A DNA stretch of 37,613 nucleotides from Burkholderiales bacterium (GCA_028869005.1 JAGWTJ010000004.1:1-37613), one strand, 5' to 3'; counted from the stretch's first letter, positions 7,710 to 16,960 are shown. The notes: generated from the sequence alone by a model not told the origin. Program-made: numbers and translations.

Positions 7710-8375
7710 ATGGCTCATCCGCAGCAGGCCGAATTCTTCGGCAGCGTCCGCGACGCCTACCGTCGCTTCTTCCACGGCGCGCGCGTGCTGGAAGTCGGCT
7801 CGCTCGACATCAACGGCTCGCTGCGCTCGCTGTTCGACGACTGCACGTACACCGGCGTCGATCTGCAACCCGGGCCGGGCGTCGACCTGGCCTGCCCCGG
7901 CCACTTGCTCGAGTTCCCGAGCGGCCACTTCGACATCGCGGTCTCGGCAGAGTGCTTCGAGCACAACCCGTTCTGGCGCGAGACGCTGGCCAACATGCTG
8001 CGCATGACGCGCGCCGGCGGACTGGTGCTGCTGAGCTGCGCCACCACCGGGCGCAAGGAGCACGGCACGACGCGCACCAACCCCGACGCCTCGCCGTTCA
8101 CGGTCGCCGCACGCTGGGACTACTACCGCAACCTGCGCGCGCGCGACCTCGAAGGCGGCGCGCACCTGCCCGGCTGGCTGGCGCACTGGCGCTGCTGGAC
8201 CAACCACGTCAGCCGCGACCTGTACTTCGCCGGCCTGCGCCGCGGCGGCGACGCCGCCCTCGACGCGGCGCTGCTGGCCACGCTCGATCGCCGCTACGCG
8301 ATGGCCGCCAGCGGCAAGGCGCTGCGCCGCGGCGTCAAGAGCAAGCTGATCGGCGATCTGCTGTCGCACGGCTGA
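7710..8375 (+). CDS. Class I SAM-dependent methyltransferase in LPS cluster
   Basis: A 221-residue Rossmann methyltransferase of the type often found in surface-polysaccharide clusters. Motif I is VLEVGSLDINGSLR (about 27-40), motif II ends at YTGVDLQPGPGVDL with the acidic SAM-ribose residue, and motif IV/post-I is HFDIAVSAECFEHNPFW followed by LANMLRMTRAGGLVLLSC. It may methylate a sugar or a polysaccharide precursor, but no substrate can be named. ATG 7710 is preferred because the fold starts immediately after it. GTG 7683 in frame would add nine residues. The C-terminus is basic (KALRRGVKSKLIG). The next gene starts 14 bp on, with a GAGGAG ribosome site overlapping this stop. Confidence 0.83.
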   Translation: MAHPQQAEFFGSVRDAYRRFFHGARVLEVGSLDINGSLRSLFDDCTYTGVDLQPGPGVDLACPGHLLEFPSGHFDIAVSAECFEHNPFWRETLANMLRMTRAGGLVLLSCATTGRKEHGTTRTNPDASPFTVAARWDYYRNLRARDLEGGAHLPGWLAHWRCWTNHVSRDLYFAGLRRGGDAALDAALLATLDRRYAMAASGKALRRGVKSKLIGDLLSHG

Positions 8376-8389
8376 GGAGCGCGTCGCCG

Positions 8390-9445
8390 ATGTCGAGCCC
8401 GATCGGCCGGCTGCGGCGCGTCGAGAGTGGCGACGCCGCCGCAGCGGCCGATGCCGACGCGCGGCCCTGGGTCTCGATGCTGCTCATCGCCTACCGCCAG
8501 GCCGGCACCGTCGGCGAGGCGGTGGCCGGCGCGCTCGCGCAGACCTACTCGCCGCTCGAGATCATCGTCTCCGACGACGCGTCGGACGACGCGACCTGGG
8601 ACGCGATCGAGGCCGCGCTGGCCGGCTACAAGGGGCCGCACCGCATCGTGCGCAACCGCAATGCGCGCAACCTCGGCATCGGCGCGCACCTGTCGAAACT
8701 GGCGGCGATAGCGCGCGGCGAGCTGCTGTTCGTCACCGCCGGCGACGACGTCTCGCGCCCCGAACGCTGCGAACGCACGGTGCAGGCCTGGCTCGCACAC
8801 GGCCGTCGCCCCGATCTGATCGCCAGTCCGCTGCTCGATATCGACGCCCGCGGCGAGGCGCGCGGCCTGCTGCGGCCGAGCGACCTCGGCGTCTATCGAA
8901 GCGCGGCCGCATGGATCGCGAAGCCGCCCTACGTGATCGGCGCCGGCCAGGCGTGGACGCGCCGCCTCGTCGAGCGCTTCGGTCCGCTGCCCGAGGGCAC
9001 GGTCGCCGAGGATCTGGTGATGGTGTTCCGCGCCGTCGTCAGCGGCGGGGCGATCACGCTGGCCGAGCCGCTGGTAGCGTACCGGCGCGGCGGCCTGTCG
9101 CGTCGGCGCCGCGCGCTGCACGCGAGAGAGGTGCGGCACAAGCTGCTGGCCAACGCGCGCCACGCGCTGGTCGAGCTGCCCTGCCTGCTGCGCGATGCCG
9201 AGCGCGCCGGCGTGCGCGACCAGGTGGCGCCCACGCTCGAACGGCAGCTCGCGCGCGAGCGCCACGTCGCGGCGCAGTTCGACGCGTCGGCCAGCTTGCC
9301 GGCGCGCTGCGGTCGGCTGCTCGGCGACCGTGCCGTGCCGGCCGCGACACGGTTGCGCGTGTTCGTCTACGCGGCGCTGCCCTGGCTGCTGGCGCCCGGG
9401 TTCGCGCTCAAGCGCCTGGCATTGGGCCGCCGCGAACCGGAGTGA
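8390..9445 (+). CDS. Glycosyltransferase family 2
   Basis: A 351-residue GT2 (GT-A fold) glycosyltransferase. After a variable 30-residue leader come WVSMLLIAYRQAGTVGEAVAGALAQTYSPLEIIVSDDASDD (about 27-67) and the DxD-type donor/metal site ELLFVTAGDDVSRPERC (about 111-127). GTVAEDLVMVFRA (about 206) supplies the ED catalytic base typical of inverting GT2 enzymes. The C-terminal third is helical and Arg-rich and probably sits at the membrane. A GAGGAG ribosome-binding site lies 10-11 bases before ATG 8390. It is the last gene of the cluster and its stop is 4 bp from the stop of a convergent gene. Acceptor and donor are unknown. Confidence 0.87.
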   Translation: MSSPIGRLRRVESGDAAAAADADARPWVSMLLIAYRQAGTVGEAVAGALAQTYSPLEIIVSDDASDDATWDAIEAALAGYKGPHRIVRNRNARNLGIGAHLSKLAAIARGELLFVTAGDDVSRPERCERTVQAWLAHGRRPDLIASPLLDIDARGEARGLLRPSDLGVYRSAAAWIAKPPYVIGAGQAWTRRLVERFGPLPEGTVAEDLVMVFRAVVSGGAITLAEPLVAYRRGGLSRRRRALHAREVRHKLLANARHALVELPCLLRDAERAGVRDQVAPTLERQLARERHVAAQFDASASLPARCGRLLGDRAVPAATRLRVFVYAALPWLLAPGFALKRLALGRREPE

Positions 9446-9449
9446 GGGG

Positions 9450-10358
9450 CTAAGGCGCGAGCCTGCGCATCAGGCTCGACGTGTCGTCGCGGCCGCCGCC
9501 GGCGGCCTGCAGCTCGGCGTAGAACTGGTCCACCAGCGCCGTCACCGGCAGCGGCGCGCCGTTGCGCCGCGCCTCGTCGAGCACGAGGCCGAGGTCCTTG
9601 CGCATCCAGTCGACGGCGAAGCCGAAGTCGAACTTGCCGTCGAGCATCGTGCGGCCGCGGTTGTCCATCTGCCAGCTCTGCGCCGCGCCCTTGCCGATCA
9701 CGTCGAGCACGAGCGGCATGTCCAGGCCGGCGCGCCGGCCGAAGGCGAGCGCCTCGGCCAGCGCCTGCACCATGCCGGCGATCGCCACCTGGTTGACCAT
9801 CTTGGCCAGTTGCCCGGCACCGCTGGCGCCGACCCGCGTGACCGCACGCGCGTAGTTCATCGCCAGCGGCCGCATCGCCTCGAAAGGCGCGGCGTCGCCG
9901 CCGCACATCACCGTGAGCGCGCCGTTGACGGCGCCGGCCTGGCCGCCGGAGACCGGCGCGTCGACGAAGTGCAGTCCGCGTGCGCCGGCGGCGGCGTGCA
10001 GCTCGCGTGCGACGGCCGCCGACGCGGTGGTGTGGTCGACGAAGACGGCGCCGCTCGCCATGCCGGCGAAGGCGCCGTCGGCACCCAGCACGATGCTGCG
10101 CAGGTCGTCGTCGTTGCCGACGCAGGCGAACACGAACTCGGCACCGCCGTGCGCCGCCGCGGCCGCGCGCGGCGTGGCGGCGCTGTCGCCGCCGTAGACG
10201 TCGACCCAGGCCCGGGCCTTGTCGGCACTGCGGTTGTAGACGCAGACCTGATGGCCGGCGCGCGCCAGGTGGCCGGCCATCGGATGGCCCATCACGCCCA
10301 GGCCGATGAAGGCGACGCGGCGCGCGGGAAGGGGTTCGTAGGAGCGGGGGCTGTTCAT
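9450..10358 (-). CDS. NAD(P)-dependent beta-hydroxyacid dehydrogenase (3-hydroxyisobutyrate dehydrogenase family)
   Basis: A 302-residue cytoplasmic oxidoreductase of the family that includes 3-hydroxyisobutyrate dehydrogenase (MmsB), tartronate semialdehyde reductase (GarR/GlxR) and glyoxylate reductases. The N-terminal Rossmann domain starts with FIGLGVMGHPMAGHLARAGH (about 17-36), followed by YNRSADKA for cofactor ribose binding. The substrate signature is FVDAPVSGGQAGAVNGALTVMCGG (about 129-152). The catalytic lysine lies in GQLAKMVNQ (about 186-194). The C-terminal helical dimerisation domain is complete. The protein does not reveal which hydroxyacid is used, and its neighbours, an LPS cluster and pilU, give no pathway clue. 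Confidence 0.87.
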   Translation of the reverse strand: MNSPRSYEPLPARRVAFIGLGVMGHPMAGHLARAGHQVCVYNRSADKARAWVDVYGGDSAATPRAAAAAHGGAEFVFACVGNDDDLRSIVLGADGAFAGMASGAVFVDHTTASAAVARELHAAAGARGLHFVDAPVSGGQAGAVNGALTVMCGGDAAPFEAMRPLAMNYARAVTRVGASGAGQLAKMVNQVAIAGMVQALAEALAFGRRAGLDMPLVLDVIGKGAAQSWQMDNRGRTMLDGKFDFGFAVDWMRKDLGLVLDEARRNGAPLPVTALVDQFYAELQAAGGGRDDTSSLMRRLAP

Positions 10359-10406
10359 GCCCCCGATGGTGCCACGGCGCGGTGGCGCGCCGGCCGCGAC
10401 GACGCG

Positions 10407-11543
10407 TCAGACGATCTTCATCGCCTCGGTGCCCGCCGCCAGGTCCGGGTTGCGCGCGCGCACGCTCTGCAGCTTGATCGTCAGGCGCAGGTCGTTCACC
10501 GAATCGGCGTTGCGCAGGGCATCCTCGTAGGTGATCAGACGCTGCTCGTAGAGGTCGAACAGCGCCTGGTCGAAGGTCTGCATGCCGAGCTCGCGGCTGC
10601 GCTTCATCAGGTCCTTGATCTCGGCGACCTCGCCCTTGAAGATGAGGTCGCCGACGAGCGGGGTGTTGATCATGATCTCCACCGCCGCCACACGCCCGCG
10701 GCCCTGCTCGCGCGGCATCAGGCGCTGGCTGACCAGCGCCTTCAGGTTGAGCGACAGGTCCATCAGCAACTGCTGGCGCCGCTCCTCGGGGAAGAAGTTG
10801 ATGATGCGGTCCAGCGCCTGGTTGGCACTGTTGGCGTGCAGCGTGGCCATGCACAGGTGGCCGGTCTCGGCGAAGGCGACGGCGTTTTCCATCGTCTCGC
10901 GGTCGCGGATCTCGCCCATCAGGATCACGTCCGGCGCCTGGCGCAGCGTGTTCTTCAGCGCGATCGCCCAGCCGTCGGTGTCGATGCCGATCTCGCGCTG
11001 CGTGACGATGCAGTTCTTGTGCGGGTGCACGAACTCCACCGGATCCTCGACGGTGATGATGTGGCCGAAGCTGTTCTCGTTGCGCCAATCGACCATCGCC
11101 GCCAGCGACGTCGTCTTGCCCGAGCCGGTGGCGCCGACGAAGATGACCAGGCCGCGCTTGGTCATCGCCACGTCCTCGAGGATCGGCGGCAGCCCGAGAC
11201 CCTTGATCGTCGGCAGCGTCTGCGGGATGGTGCGGAACACGAGTCCGACCTGGCCCTGCTGCATGAAGGCGTTGACGCGAAAGCGCCCGATGCCCTGCGG
11301 GCTGACCGCGAAGTTGCACTCCTTGGTGCGCTCGAACTCGGCCGCCTGCTTGTCGTTCATGACGGCGCGCGCCAGCGCGATGGTGTGCAGGCCGCTCAGC
11401 GGCTGCGGGCTGACCTTGGTGATCTTGCCGTCGACCTTGATCGCCGGCGGGAAGTCGGCAGTGAGGAAGAGGTCCGAGCCGTTGCGCGAGACGAGCAGGC
11501 GCAGCAGGTCATTGACGAATTTGGAGGCCTGGTCGCGTTCCAT
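10407..11543 (-). CDS. pilU: Type IV pilus accessory retraction ATPase PilU
   Basis: A 378-residue PilT-family hexameric ATPase. PilU works with PilT at the inner-membrane base of the type IV pilus to strengthen retraction in twitching motility, adhesion and DNA uptake. The motifs are Walker A GATGSGKTTS, the Asp box HIITVEDPVEF, Walker B VILMGEIRD and the His box AFAETGHLCMATLHANSANQ. The PilT signature AIRNLIRE is absent: the equivalent segment reads TPLVGDLIFKGEV, as in PilU proteins. ATG 11543 is well placed behind AGGAGA (11551-11556, spacing 7). It lies downstream of pilT on the same strand, separated by 142 bp holding a palindromic repeat, so it may have separate or attenuated transcription. 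Confidence 0.95.
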   Translation of the reverse strand: MERDQASKFVNDLLRLLVSRNGSDLFLTADFPPAIKVDGKITKVSPQPLSGLHTIALARAVMNDKQAAEFERTKECNFAVSPQGIGRFRVNAFMQQGQVGLVFRTIPQTLPTIKGLGLPPILEDVAMTKRGLVIFVGATGSGKTTSLAAMVDWRNENSFGHIITVEDPVEFVHPHKNCIVTQREIGIDTDGWAIALKNTLRQAPDVILMGEIRDRETMENAVAFAETGHLCMATLHANSANQALDRIINFFPEERRQQLLMDLSLNLKALVSQRLMPREQGRGRVAAVEIMINTPLVGDLIFKGEVAEIKDLMKRSRELGMQTFDQALFDLYEQRLITYEDALRNADSVNDLRLTIKLQSVRARNPDLAAGTEAMKIV

Positions 11544-11635
11544 GATGTCATCTCCTCTGCGTAGGCGCAGGCACCGCCATCCATCCACCACGGGCCTGGC
11601 CAGCAGCCGCGGTGGATCCGGCTCTGCCGGTCCAC

Positions 11636-11684
11636 TCGCGGCGCCCCCTGGGGGGAGGCGCCGAAGGCGCTTCGGGGGGGACCA
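11636..11684. repeat. GC-rich palindromic interspersed repeat, copy 2
   Basis: This element sits between pilT and pilU. It holds CCCC-T-GGGG-type runs (11644-11655) and a GCGCC-GAA-GGCGC hairpin (11658-11670) flanked by a G-run (11674-11680). It resembles the element at 2080-2149 in reverse orientation. It may fold in the pilT-pilU transcript and reduce read-through, but that is inference. Confidence 0.5.
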
Positions 11685-11685
11685 T

Positions 11686-12729
11686 TTATCCCGGGAAGTT
11701 CTCGGGGATCTTGGCCTTGCCACGCGCCTCGGCCGGGCTCACCAGATTGCGGCGCACGAGATCGGACAGGTTCTGGTCGAGCGTCTGCATGCCCAGGCTC
11801 TGGCCGGTCTGGATGCTCGAATACATCTGCGCGATCTTGTTCTCGCGGATCAGGTTCTTGATGGCGCTGTTGGCCAGCATGATCTCGTGCGCGGCCACGC
11901 GCCCCGAGCCGTCCTTCAGCTTGCACAGCGTCTGCGAGATCACCGCCACCAGCGACTCGGAGAGCATGGCGCGCACCATCTCCTTCTCGGCCGCCGGAAA
12001 GACGTCGACCACGCGGTCGACCGTCTTGGCCGCGCTCGAGGTGTGCAGCGTGCCGAACACGAGGTGACCGGTCTCGGCGGCAGTGAGCGCGAGGCGGATG
12101 GTTTCGAGGTCGCGCATCTCGCCCACCAGGATCGCATCGGGATCCTCGCGCAGCGCCGAGCGCAGCGCGTTCGAGAAGGAGAGCGTGTGCGGCCCGACCT
12201 CGCGCTGGTTGATCAGGCACTTCTTGCTCTCGTGCACGAACTCGATCGGGTCTTCCACCGTCAGCACGTGGCCGTACTCGCTCTCGTTGAGGTGGTTGAC
12301 CATCGCCGCCAGCGTCGTGCTCTTGCCCGAGCCGGTGGGGCCGGTGACGAGCACCAGGCCGCGCGGCTTGAGCGCGAGTTCGGCGAACACCTTGGGCGTG
12401 CCGAGCTGCTCGAGCGTGAGGATCTTGCTCGGGATCGTGCGGAACACGGCGCCGGCGCCGCGGTTCTGGTTGAAGGCGTTGACGCGAAAGCGCGCCAGCC
12501 CCTGGATCTCGAAGCTGAAGTCGCACTCGAGCGTGTCCTCGTAGTGCTTGCGCTGGGCGTCGTTCATGATGTCGTACACCATGCCGTGGACCGTCTTGTG
12601 GTCCAGCGCTTCGACGTTGATGCGGCGCACGTCGCCGTGCACCCGGATCATCGGCGGCAGTCCGGCCGACAGGTGCAGGTCGGAGGCCTTGTTCTTGACC
12701 GAGAAGGCCAGCAGTTGCGTGATGTCCAT
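11686..12729 (-). CDS. pilT: Type IV pilus retraction ATPase PilT
   Basis: A 347-residue PilT, the cytoplasmic motor that depolymerises the type IV pilus. The N-terminal PAS-like domain covers about 1-100 and the RecA-like core follows. Motifs are Walker A GPTGSGKST (about 130-138), the Asp box VLTVEDPIEFVHE, Walker B AILVGEMRD, the His box ALTAAETGHLVFGTLHTSSAAK, and the PilT hallmark AIKNLIRENK (AIRNLIRE motif), which is needed for retraction. Length equals the family norm. It is divergent from yggS across 116 bp, a pairing conserved in many beta- and gammaproteobacteria, with pilU following. Other pilus structural genes are not in the window. Confidence 0.97.
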   Translation of the reverse strand: MDITQLLAFSVKNKASDLHLSAGLPPMIRVHGDVRRINVEALDHKTVHGMVYDIMNDAQRKHYEDTLECDFSFEIQGLARFRVNAFNQNRGAGAVFRTIPSKILTLEQLGTPKVFAELALKPRGLVLVTGPTGSGKSTTLAAMVNHLNESEYGHVLTVEDPIEFVHESKKCLINQREVGPHTLSFSNALRSALREDPDAILVGEMRDLETIRLALTAAETGHLVFGTLHTSSAAKTVDRVVDVFPAAEKEMVRAMLSESLVAVISQTLCKLKDGSGRVAAHEIMLANSAIKNLIRENKIAQMYSSIQTGQSLGMQTLDQNLSDLVRRNLVSPAEARGKAKIPENFPG

Positions 12730-12845
12730 GCAGATCCGGTGTGAGGCGCCGCGCCCGATTCACTGCGGCCGTCGCCGCGCGGCCCGTCCGGTGCGCAGCC
12801 AGGCGGCCGCGCGCGCCGCCGGGATCCCGCTAAGCTCGGGGCATT

Positions 12846-13595
12846 ATGGGCAGCATCGGAAGCAACCTGCAAGAAGTGAAGCGGCGCATCGCCGCCGCCT
12901 GCGCCCTAGCCGGTCGCGATGCCAACATCTTCACGCGCGCGCCGGCGCCGGGCGCCTTCGACGCGCCGCCGTGCGGCGTCACGCTGCTGGCGGTGAGCAA
13001 GACCTGGCCCGCGGCCGCGCTGCGCGAGGCCCACGCCGCCGGCCAGCAGGCCTTCGGCGAGAACCAGGTGCAGGAGGCGCTGGCCAAGATCGAGGCGCTG
13101 GCCGACCTGCGCGCGCGGCTGCAGTGGCATCTGATCGGCCCGCTGCAGAGCAACAAGACGCGCGCCGTCGCCGAGCAGTTCGACTGGGTGCACTCGGTCG
13201 ACCGGCTCAAGATCGCCGAGCGCCTCGCCGAGCAGCGCCCGGCCGGTCTGCCGCCGCTCGATCTGTGCCTGCAGGTCAACATCAGCGGCGAGGCGAGCAA
13301 GAGCGGTGTGGCGCCGGCCGACCTGCGTGCGCTGGCGCACGCGGTGGTCGCGCTGCCCGCCGAGCGCGTACGCCTGCGTGGCCTGATGGCCATCCCGGCG
13401 CCGGCCACCGGTCGCGACGCGCAGCGCGCGCCGCACCGCGAACTCGCCGCGCTGCTGGCGGTATTGCGCGGCGACGGGCTGGCGCTGGACACGCTGTCGA
13501 TGGGCATGAGCGACGACCTCGAGGCCGCCGTGCTCGAAGGCGCCACCGTCGTGCGCGTGGGCAGCGCGATCTTCGGCGGCCGGCCGCGGGCGTGA
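12846..13595 (+). CDS. yggS: PLP homeostasis protein YggS/PLPBP family
   Basis: A 249-residue fold-type III PLP-binding protein (alanine-racemase-like barrel without racemase activity). Family members buffer pyridoxal 5'-phosphate and affect amino- and keto-acid balance. The PLP lysine is in LLAVSKTWPAAALREA (about residue 50), followed by the signature FGENQVQEALAKI. WHLIGPLQSNKTRAVAE, LCLQVNISGEASKSG, LRGLMAIPAP, LSMGMSDDLEAAV and the phosphate-binding GATVVRVGSAIFG near the C-terminus complete the family pattern. A short insertion (APAPGAFDAPPCG) precedes the PLP strand. It is divergent from pilT, and proC follows two genes away, recalling the common yggS-proC linkage. Confidence 0.94.
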   Translation: MGSIGSNLQEVKRRIAAACALAGRDANIFTRAPAPGAFDAPPCGVTLLAVSKTWPAAALREAHAAGQQAFGENQVQEALAKIEALADLRARLQWHLIGPLQSNKTRAVAEQFDWVHSVDRLKIAERLAEQRPAGLPPLDLCLQVNISGEASKSGVAPADLRALAHAVVALPAERVRLRGLMAIPAPATGRDAQRAPHRELAALLAVLRGDGLALDTLSMGMSDDLEAAVLEGATVVRVGSAIFGGRPRA

Positions 13596-13611
13596 GCGCG
13601 CCGCCGCCGCG

Positions 13612-14592
13612 TCAGTTCAGGTACATGCCCAGATAGCGCCGGCCGCGGCTCACCGCCTCGGCATCGGGACACATCGCGAACCACTCGACGAGCTGCTTGC
13701 GCGCCGCCTCGCGCTGCTCGCCCTTGTCGCGCAGCACGACCTCGAGCAACTGCTCGAAGGCCGCGTCGAAGTCGCCGTCGTGCGCGAGCAGCGCCGCCAG
13801 GCCGAAGCGGGCTTCGAAATCCTTCGGGTCGGCGGCGATGCGCGCGCGCAGTTGCACCGGGTCGCCGGCCGGCTTGTGGCGCGCCATCTCGATGCGCTTG
13901 CCGAGCGCCTCGTGGCGCTCGCCGCGCGCGTCGGCCCGGACGCGATCGAGCAGGCCGGCCGCGGCGTCGAGCTCGCCGCGCGCGATGCGACGCTCGGCCA
14001 GATCGTGCAGCGTCTCGGCATGCGCCGGGTCGAGCGCCAGCGCCTCCTCCAGCAACTGCTCGGACTCTTCGGCGTGACCCTGCTCGATCGCAACGGCCGC
14101 GGCCTTGCGCAGTTCCTCGAGCGGCGAGCCCTGCGGCTCGAACTGGCCGAGGTGCTTGTCGAGGAACTGGCGGATCTGTCCTTCGGGCAGTGCGCCGACG
14201 AACTGGTCCACCGGCTGCCCGCCGGCGAACAGCACCACCAGCGGGATGCTGCGGATGCGCAGCGCCGCCGACAGGTTGGGCGCTTCGTCGGTGTTGATCT
14301 TGGCCAGGATGAAGCGCCCACCGTAGTCCTGGGCGAGCTTTTCCAGGGTCGGCCCGAGCGAGCGGCACGGCCCGCACCACGGTGCCCAGCAGTCGAGTAG
14401 CACCGGCACGTCGAGCGAACGCTCGAGCACCAGGCGCTCGAAGTCGGCTTCGGTGACGTCGATCACCCGCTCGGCGGGTGCGGGCGGCATGGCGGCGCCG
14501 GGTGCGACGGCCGTGGCGGCGCCCGTGGTGGCGGTCTGGGCGGCGGCGTACGGATCGTGCGCGGCGAAGGGATTGCGGGGGGAGGCACTCAT
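13612..14592 (-). CDS. cnoX: Thioredoxin-TPR co-chaperone, CnoX/YbbN-like
   Basis: A 326-residue protein with an N-terminal Ala/Pro-rich leader (about 1-40), a thioredoxin domain (about 43-150) and C-terminal TPR-like helices (about 160-320). This is the layout of CnoX (YbbN), a chaperedoxin that holds unfolding proteins under oxidative stress and passes them to GroEL or DnaK. The active site is WAPWCGPC (C73, C76), a full redox pair, whereas E. coli YbbN has lost the first cysteine. The cis-proline is in RSIPLVVLF. The TPR part includes EESEQLLEEALALDPAHAETLHDLA. The start is ATG 14592. It is convergent with yggS (16 bp) and divergent from proC. The symbol is by architecture. Confidence 0.87.
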   Translation of the reverse strand: MSASPRNPFAAHDPYAAAQTATTGAATAVAPGAAMPPAPAERVIDVTEADFERLVLERSLDVPVLLDCWAPWCGPCRSLGPTLEKLAQDYGGRFILAKINTDEAPNLSAALRIRSIPLVVLFAGGQPVDQFVGALPEGQIRQFLDKHLGQFEPQGSPLEELRKAAAVAIEQGHAEESEQLLEEALALDPAHAETLHDLAERRIARGELDAAAGLLDRVRADARGERHEALGKRIEMARHKPAGDPVQLRARIAADPKDFEARFGLAALLAHDGDFDAAFEQLLEVVLRDKGEQREAARKQLVEWFAMCPDAEAVSRGRRYLGMYLN

Positions 14593-14697
14593 GCGTCGAT
14601 TTTCGCCTGACTTGCGCTCGCGTGCAGCGATGGCCGCCTCCGGTCGCCCGGCGCGGCACGATGGTCCGGCGCGATGGCCGCGCGCACTGGCTCGATG

Positions 14698-14729
14698 CGA
14701 TCGTGCGGCACGATGACCGCGCACGATCG
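14698..14729. promoter_or_regulatory. Inverted repeat upstream of proC
   Basis: Perfect 10-bp arms CGATCGTGCG and CGCACGATCG flank a 12-bp spacer and end 20 bp before the proC start. The heptamer GCACGAT also occurs in direct orientation at 14656 and 14708 and forms part of the right arm at 14721. It could be an operator for a dimeric regulator or a 5'-UTR hairpin. No regulator is identified. Confidence 0.4.
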
Positions 14730-14749
14730 GGCGTCGATACACTGACCGC

Positions 14750-15565
<816 letters not shown>

Positions 15566-15567
15566 AC

Positions 15568-16488
15568 TCAGCGCAGCGCCAGGTCGAGCGCAACGCCGGC
15601 GAAGATCGCCAGTCCCAGCCAGTGGTTGAGCCGGAAGGCCTTGAAGCAGCCCTCGCGCGTGCGTGTGCGGATCAAGGCAAAGTGCCACAGCGCCTGCGCG
15701 GCGGCAACAGCGACGCCGAGCCCGAACCAGCGGCCGAGGCCGAACAGAGCGCCGAGCAGCAACCAGCTCGCCAGGTGCAGCGCGTAGAACAGCATCACGC
15801 CGGCGACGTCGTAGCGGCCGAGCGTGATGGCGCTGGTCTTCATGCCGATGCGCAGGTCGTCGTCGCGATCGACCATCGCGTACTCGGTGTCGTAGGCGAG
15901 CACCCAGAACAGATTGGCCGCCAGCAGCGCCGCGGCCAGCGGCGGCACCGACGCCAGCGTCCACTCGCGGCCGCCAAGCGCGGCGGCGAAGGCCATCGGA
16001 ATGCCGAAGCTGAAGGCCACGCCGAGCACCGCCTGCGGCATCGAGATCCAGCGCTTGGCCCAGGGGTACAGCAGCGTCACCGCCAGGCCGACGAAGGACA
16101 GCAGGATGGCCGGCGGGTTGGTCGTGAGCACCAGCGCAAAGGCCGCCAGCGCGAGCAGCGCGCCCAGCACTAGCGCCTCGCGCACCGAGACCGCGCCGCT
16201 CGTCACCGGGCGCGACGCCGTGCGCTTGACGTGGCGGTCGAAGTCGCGGTCGACGACGTCGTTGTAGCAGCAGCCGGCACTGCGCATGAGGACGGTGCCG
16301 AGCACGAAGACCGCGAGCAGATGCCAGCCCGGCCAGCCGTCGGCGGCGATCCACAGCGCACTCAGCGTCGGCCACAGCAGCAGCAGCCAGCCGGCGGGGC
16401 GGTCCCAGCGGATGAGGTCCAGGTAGAGCGCGAGGCGCGCGCGTCGGGAGCCGGGGCGCGGCTCGGGAGTGGCGGTGGCAGGGCTCAC
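15568..16488 (-). CDS. ubiA: 4-hydroxybenzoate polyprenyltransferase
   Basis: A 306-residue integral membrane prenyltransferase that attaches the polyprenyl tail to 4-hydroxybenzoate in ubiquinone synthesis. Both Asp-rich Mg-prenyl-diphosphate motifs are present: NDVVDRDFD (residues 76-84) and, near residue 200, YAMVDRDDD. About eight or nine hydrophobic segments follow the UbiA pattern, and the SRPVTSG motif follows the first Asp-rich loop. The start is GTG 16488, giving a cytoplasmic N-terminus before [20 protein letters not shown]. There is no in-frame ATG near the fold start. The 3' end nearly abuts proC. Confidence 0.95.
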   Translation of the reverse strand: MSPATATPEPRPGSRRARLALYLDLIRWDRPAGWLLLLWPTLSALWIAADGWPGWHLLAVFVLGTVLMRSAGCCYNDVVDRDFDRHVKRTASRPVTSGAVSVREALVLGALLALAAFALVLTTNPPAILLSFVGLAVTLLYPWAKRWISMPQAVLGVAFSFGIPMAFAAALGGREWTLASVPPLAAALLAANLFWVLAYDTEYAMVDRDDDLRIGMKTSAITLGRYDVAGVMLFYALHLASWLLLGALFGLGRWFGLGVAVAAAQALWHFALIRTRTREGCFKAFRLNHWLGLAIFAGVALDLALR

Positions 16489-16669
16489 CGCACGGATTAT
16501 CGGCAGCCCGGACGGCCCCGCAGCGCGCACGCTCGACGGCCCGCCGCCAGCCACGGTTCGTCGTCCACAACGCCGCGCGGCACGACGACAGGCAAGCGGG
16601 GAGCGAGTCGGTGGACGGGCTCCGAGCACAAGGATGGCTTGGCAAGCGCGGTTGCGGCATCATCAGCCG

Positions 16670-16960
16670 ATGAACCGCGAACAGGTCCTCGCTTTGCTAG
16701 CCGCGCACAAGCCGGTGCTCGCCGAACGCTTCGGCGTGACGCGGCTCGCGCTCTTCGGCAGTGCCGTACGAGGCACCGCGCGGGCGGACAGCGACGTGGA
16801 CGTGCTGGTCGATTTCGACGGCCCCGCCACCGCCAAGCGCTACTTCGGCGTGCAGTTCTATCTCGAGGATCTGCTGGGTCGCGAAGTGGACCTCGTGACA
16901 ACCGACGCGCTGCGCCCGCGGCTGCGGCCCTACGTCGAGCGCGATGCCCTCGACGTCTGA
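16670..16960 (+). CDS. mntA: MNT-domain nucleotidyltransferase antitoxin (MntA)
   Basis: A 96-residue minimal nucleotidyltransferase. It carries the exact GS-x10-DxD motif (G30-S31 and D42-V43-D44 in FGSAVRGTARADSDVDVLVDF), followed by a third acidic position near REVDLVT. Family knowledge: in the type VII HepT/MntA systems, MntA neutralises the HEPN toxin by AMPylating the tyrosine of the toxin's RX4HXY motif. The partner toxin gene overlaps the 3' end by 17 bp, so they form one operon with the antitoxin first. ATG 16670 is chosen because the family begins at MNREQVLALL. ATG 16634 in frame would add twelve residues. The 181-bp gap upstream, to ubiA, should hold the promoter, but no clear boxes are seen. 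Confidence 0.88.
   Translation: MNREQVLALLAAHKPVLAERFGVTRLALFGSAVRGTARADSDVDVLVDFDGPATAKRYFGVQFYLEDLLGREVDLVTTDALRPRLRPYVERDALDV

Noticed and set aside
9367-11319. Minus-strand open frame of about 650 codons across pilU and the dehydrogenase
   Set aside because: It overlaps two recognised genes in another frame and has no recognisable motif. The apparent pilus-ATPase-like fragments are out-of-frame coincidences of composition.
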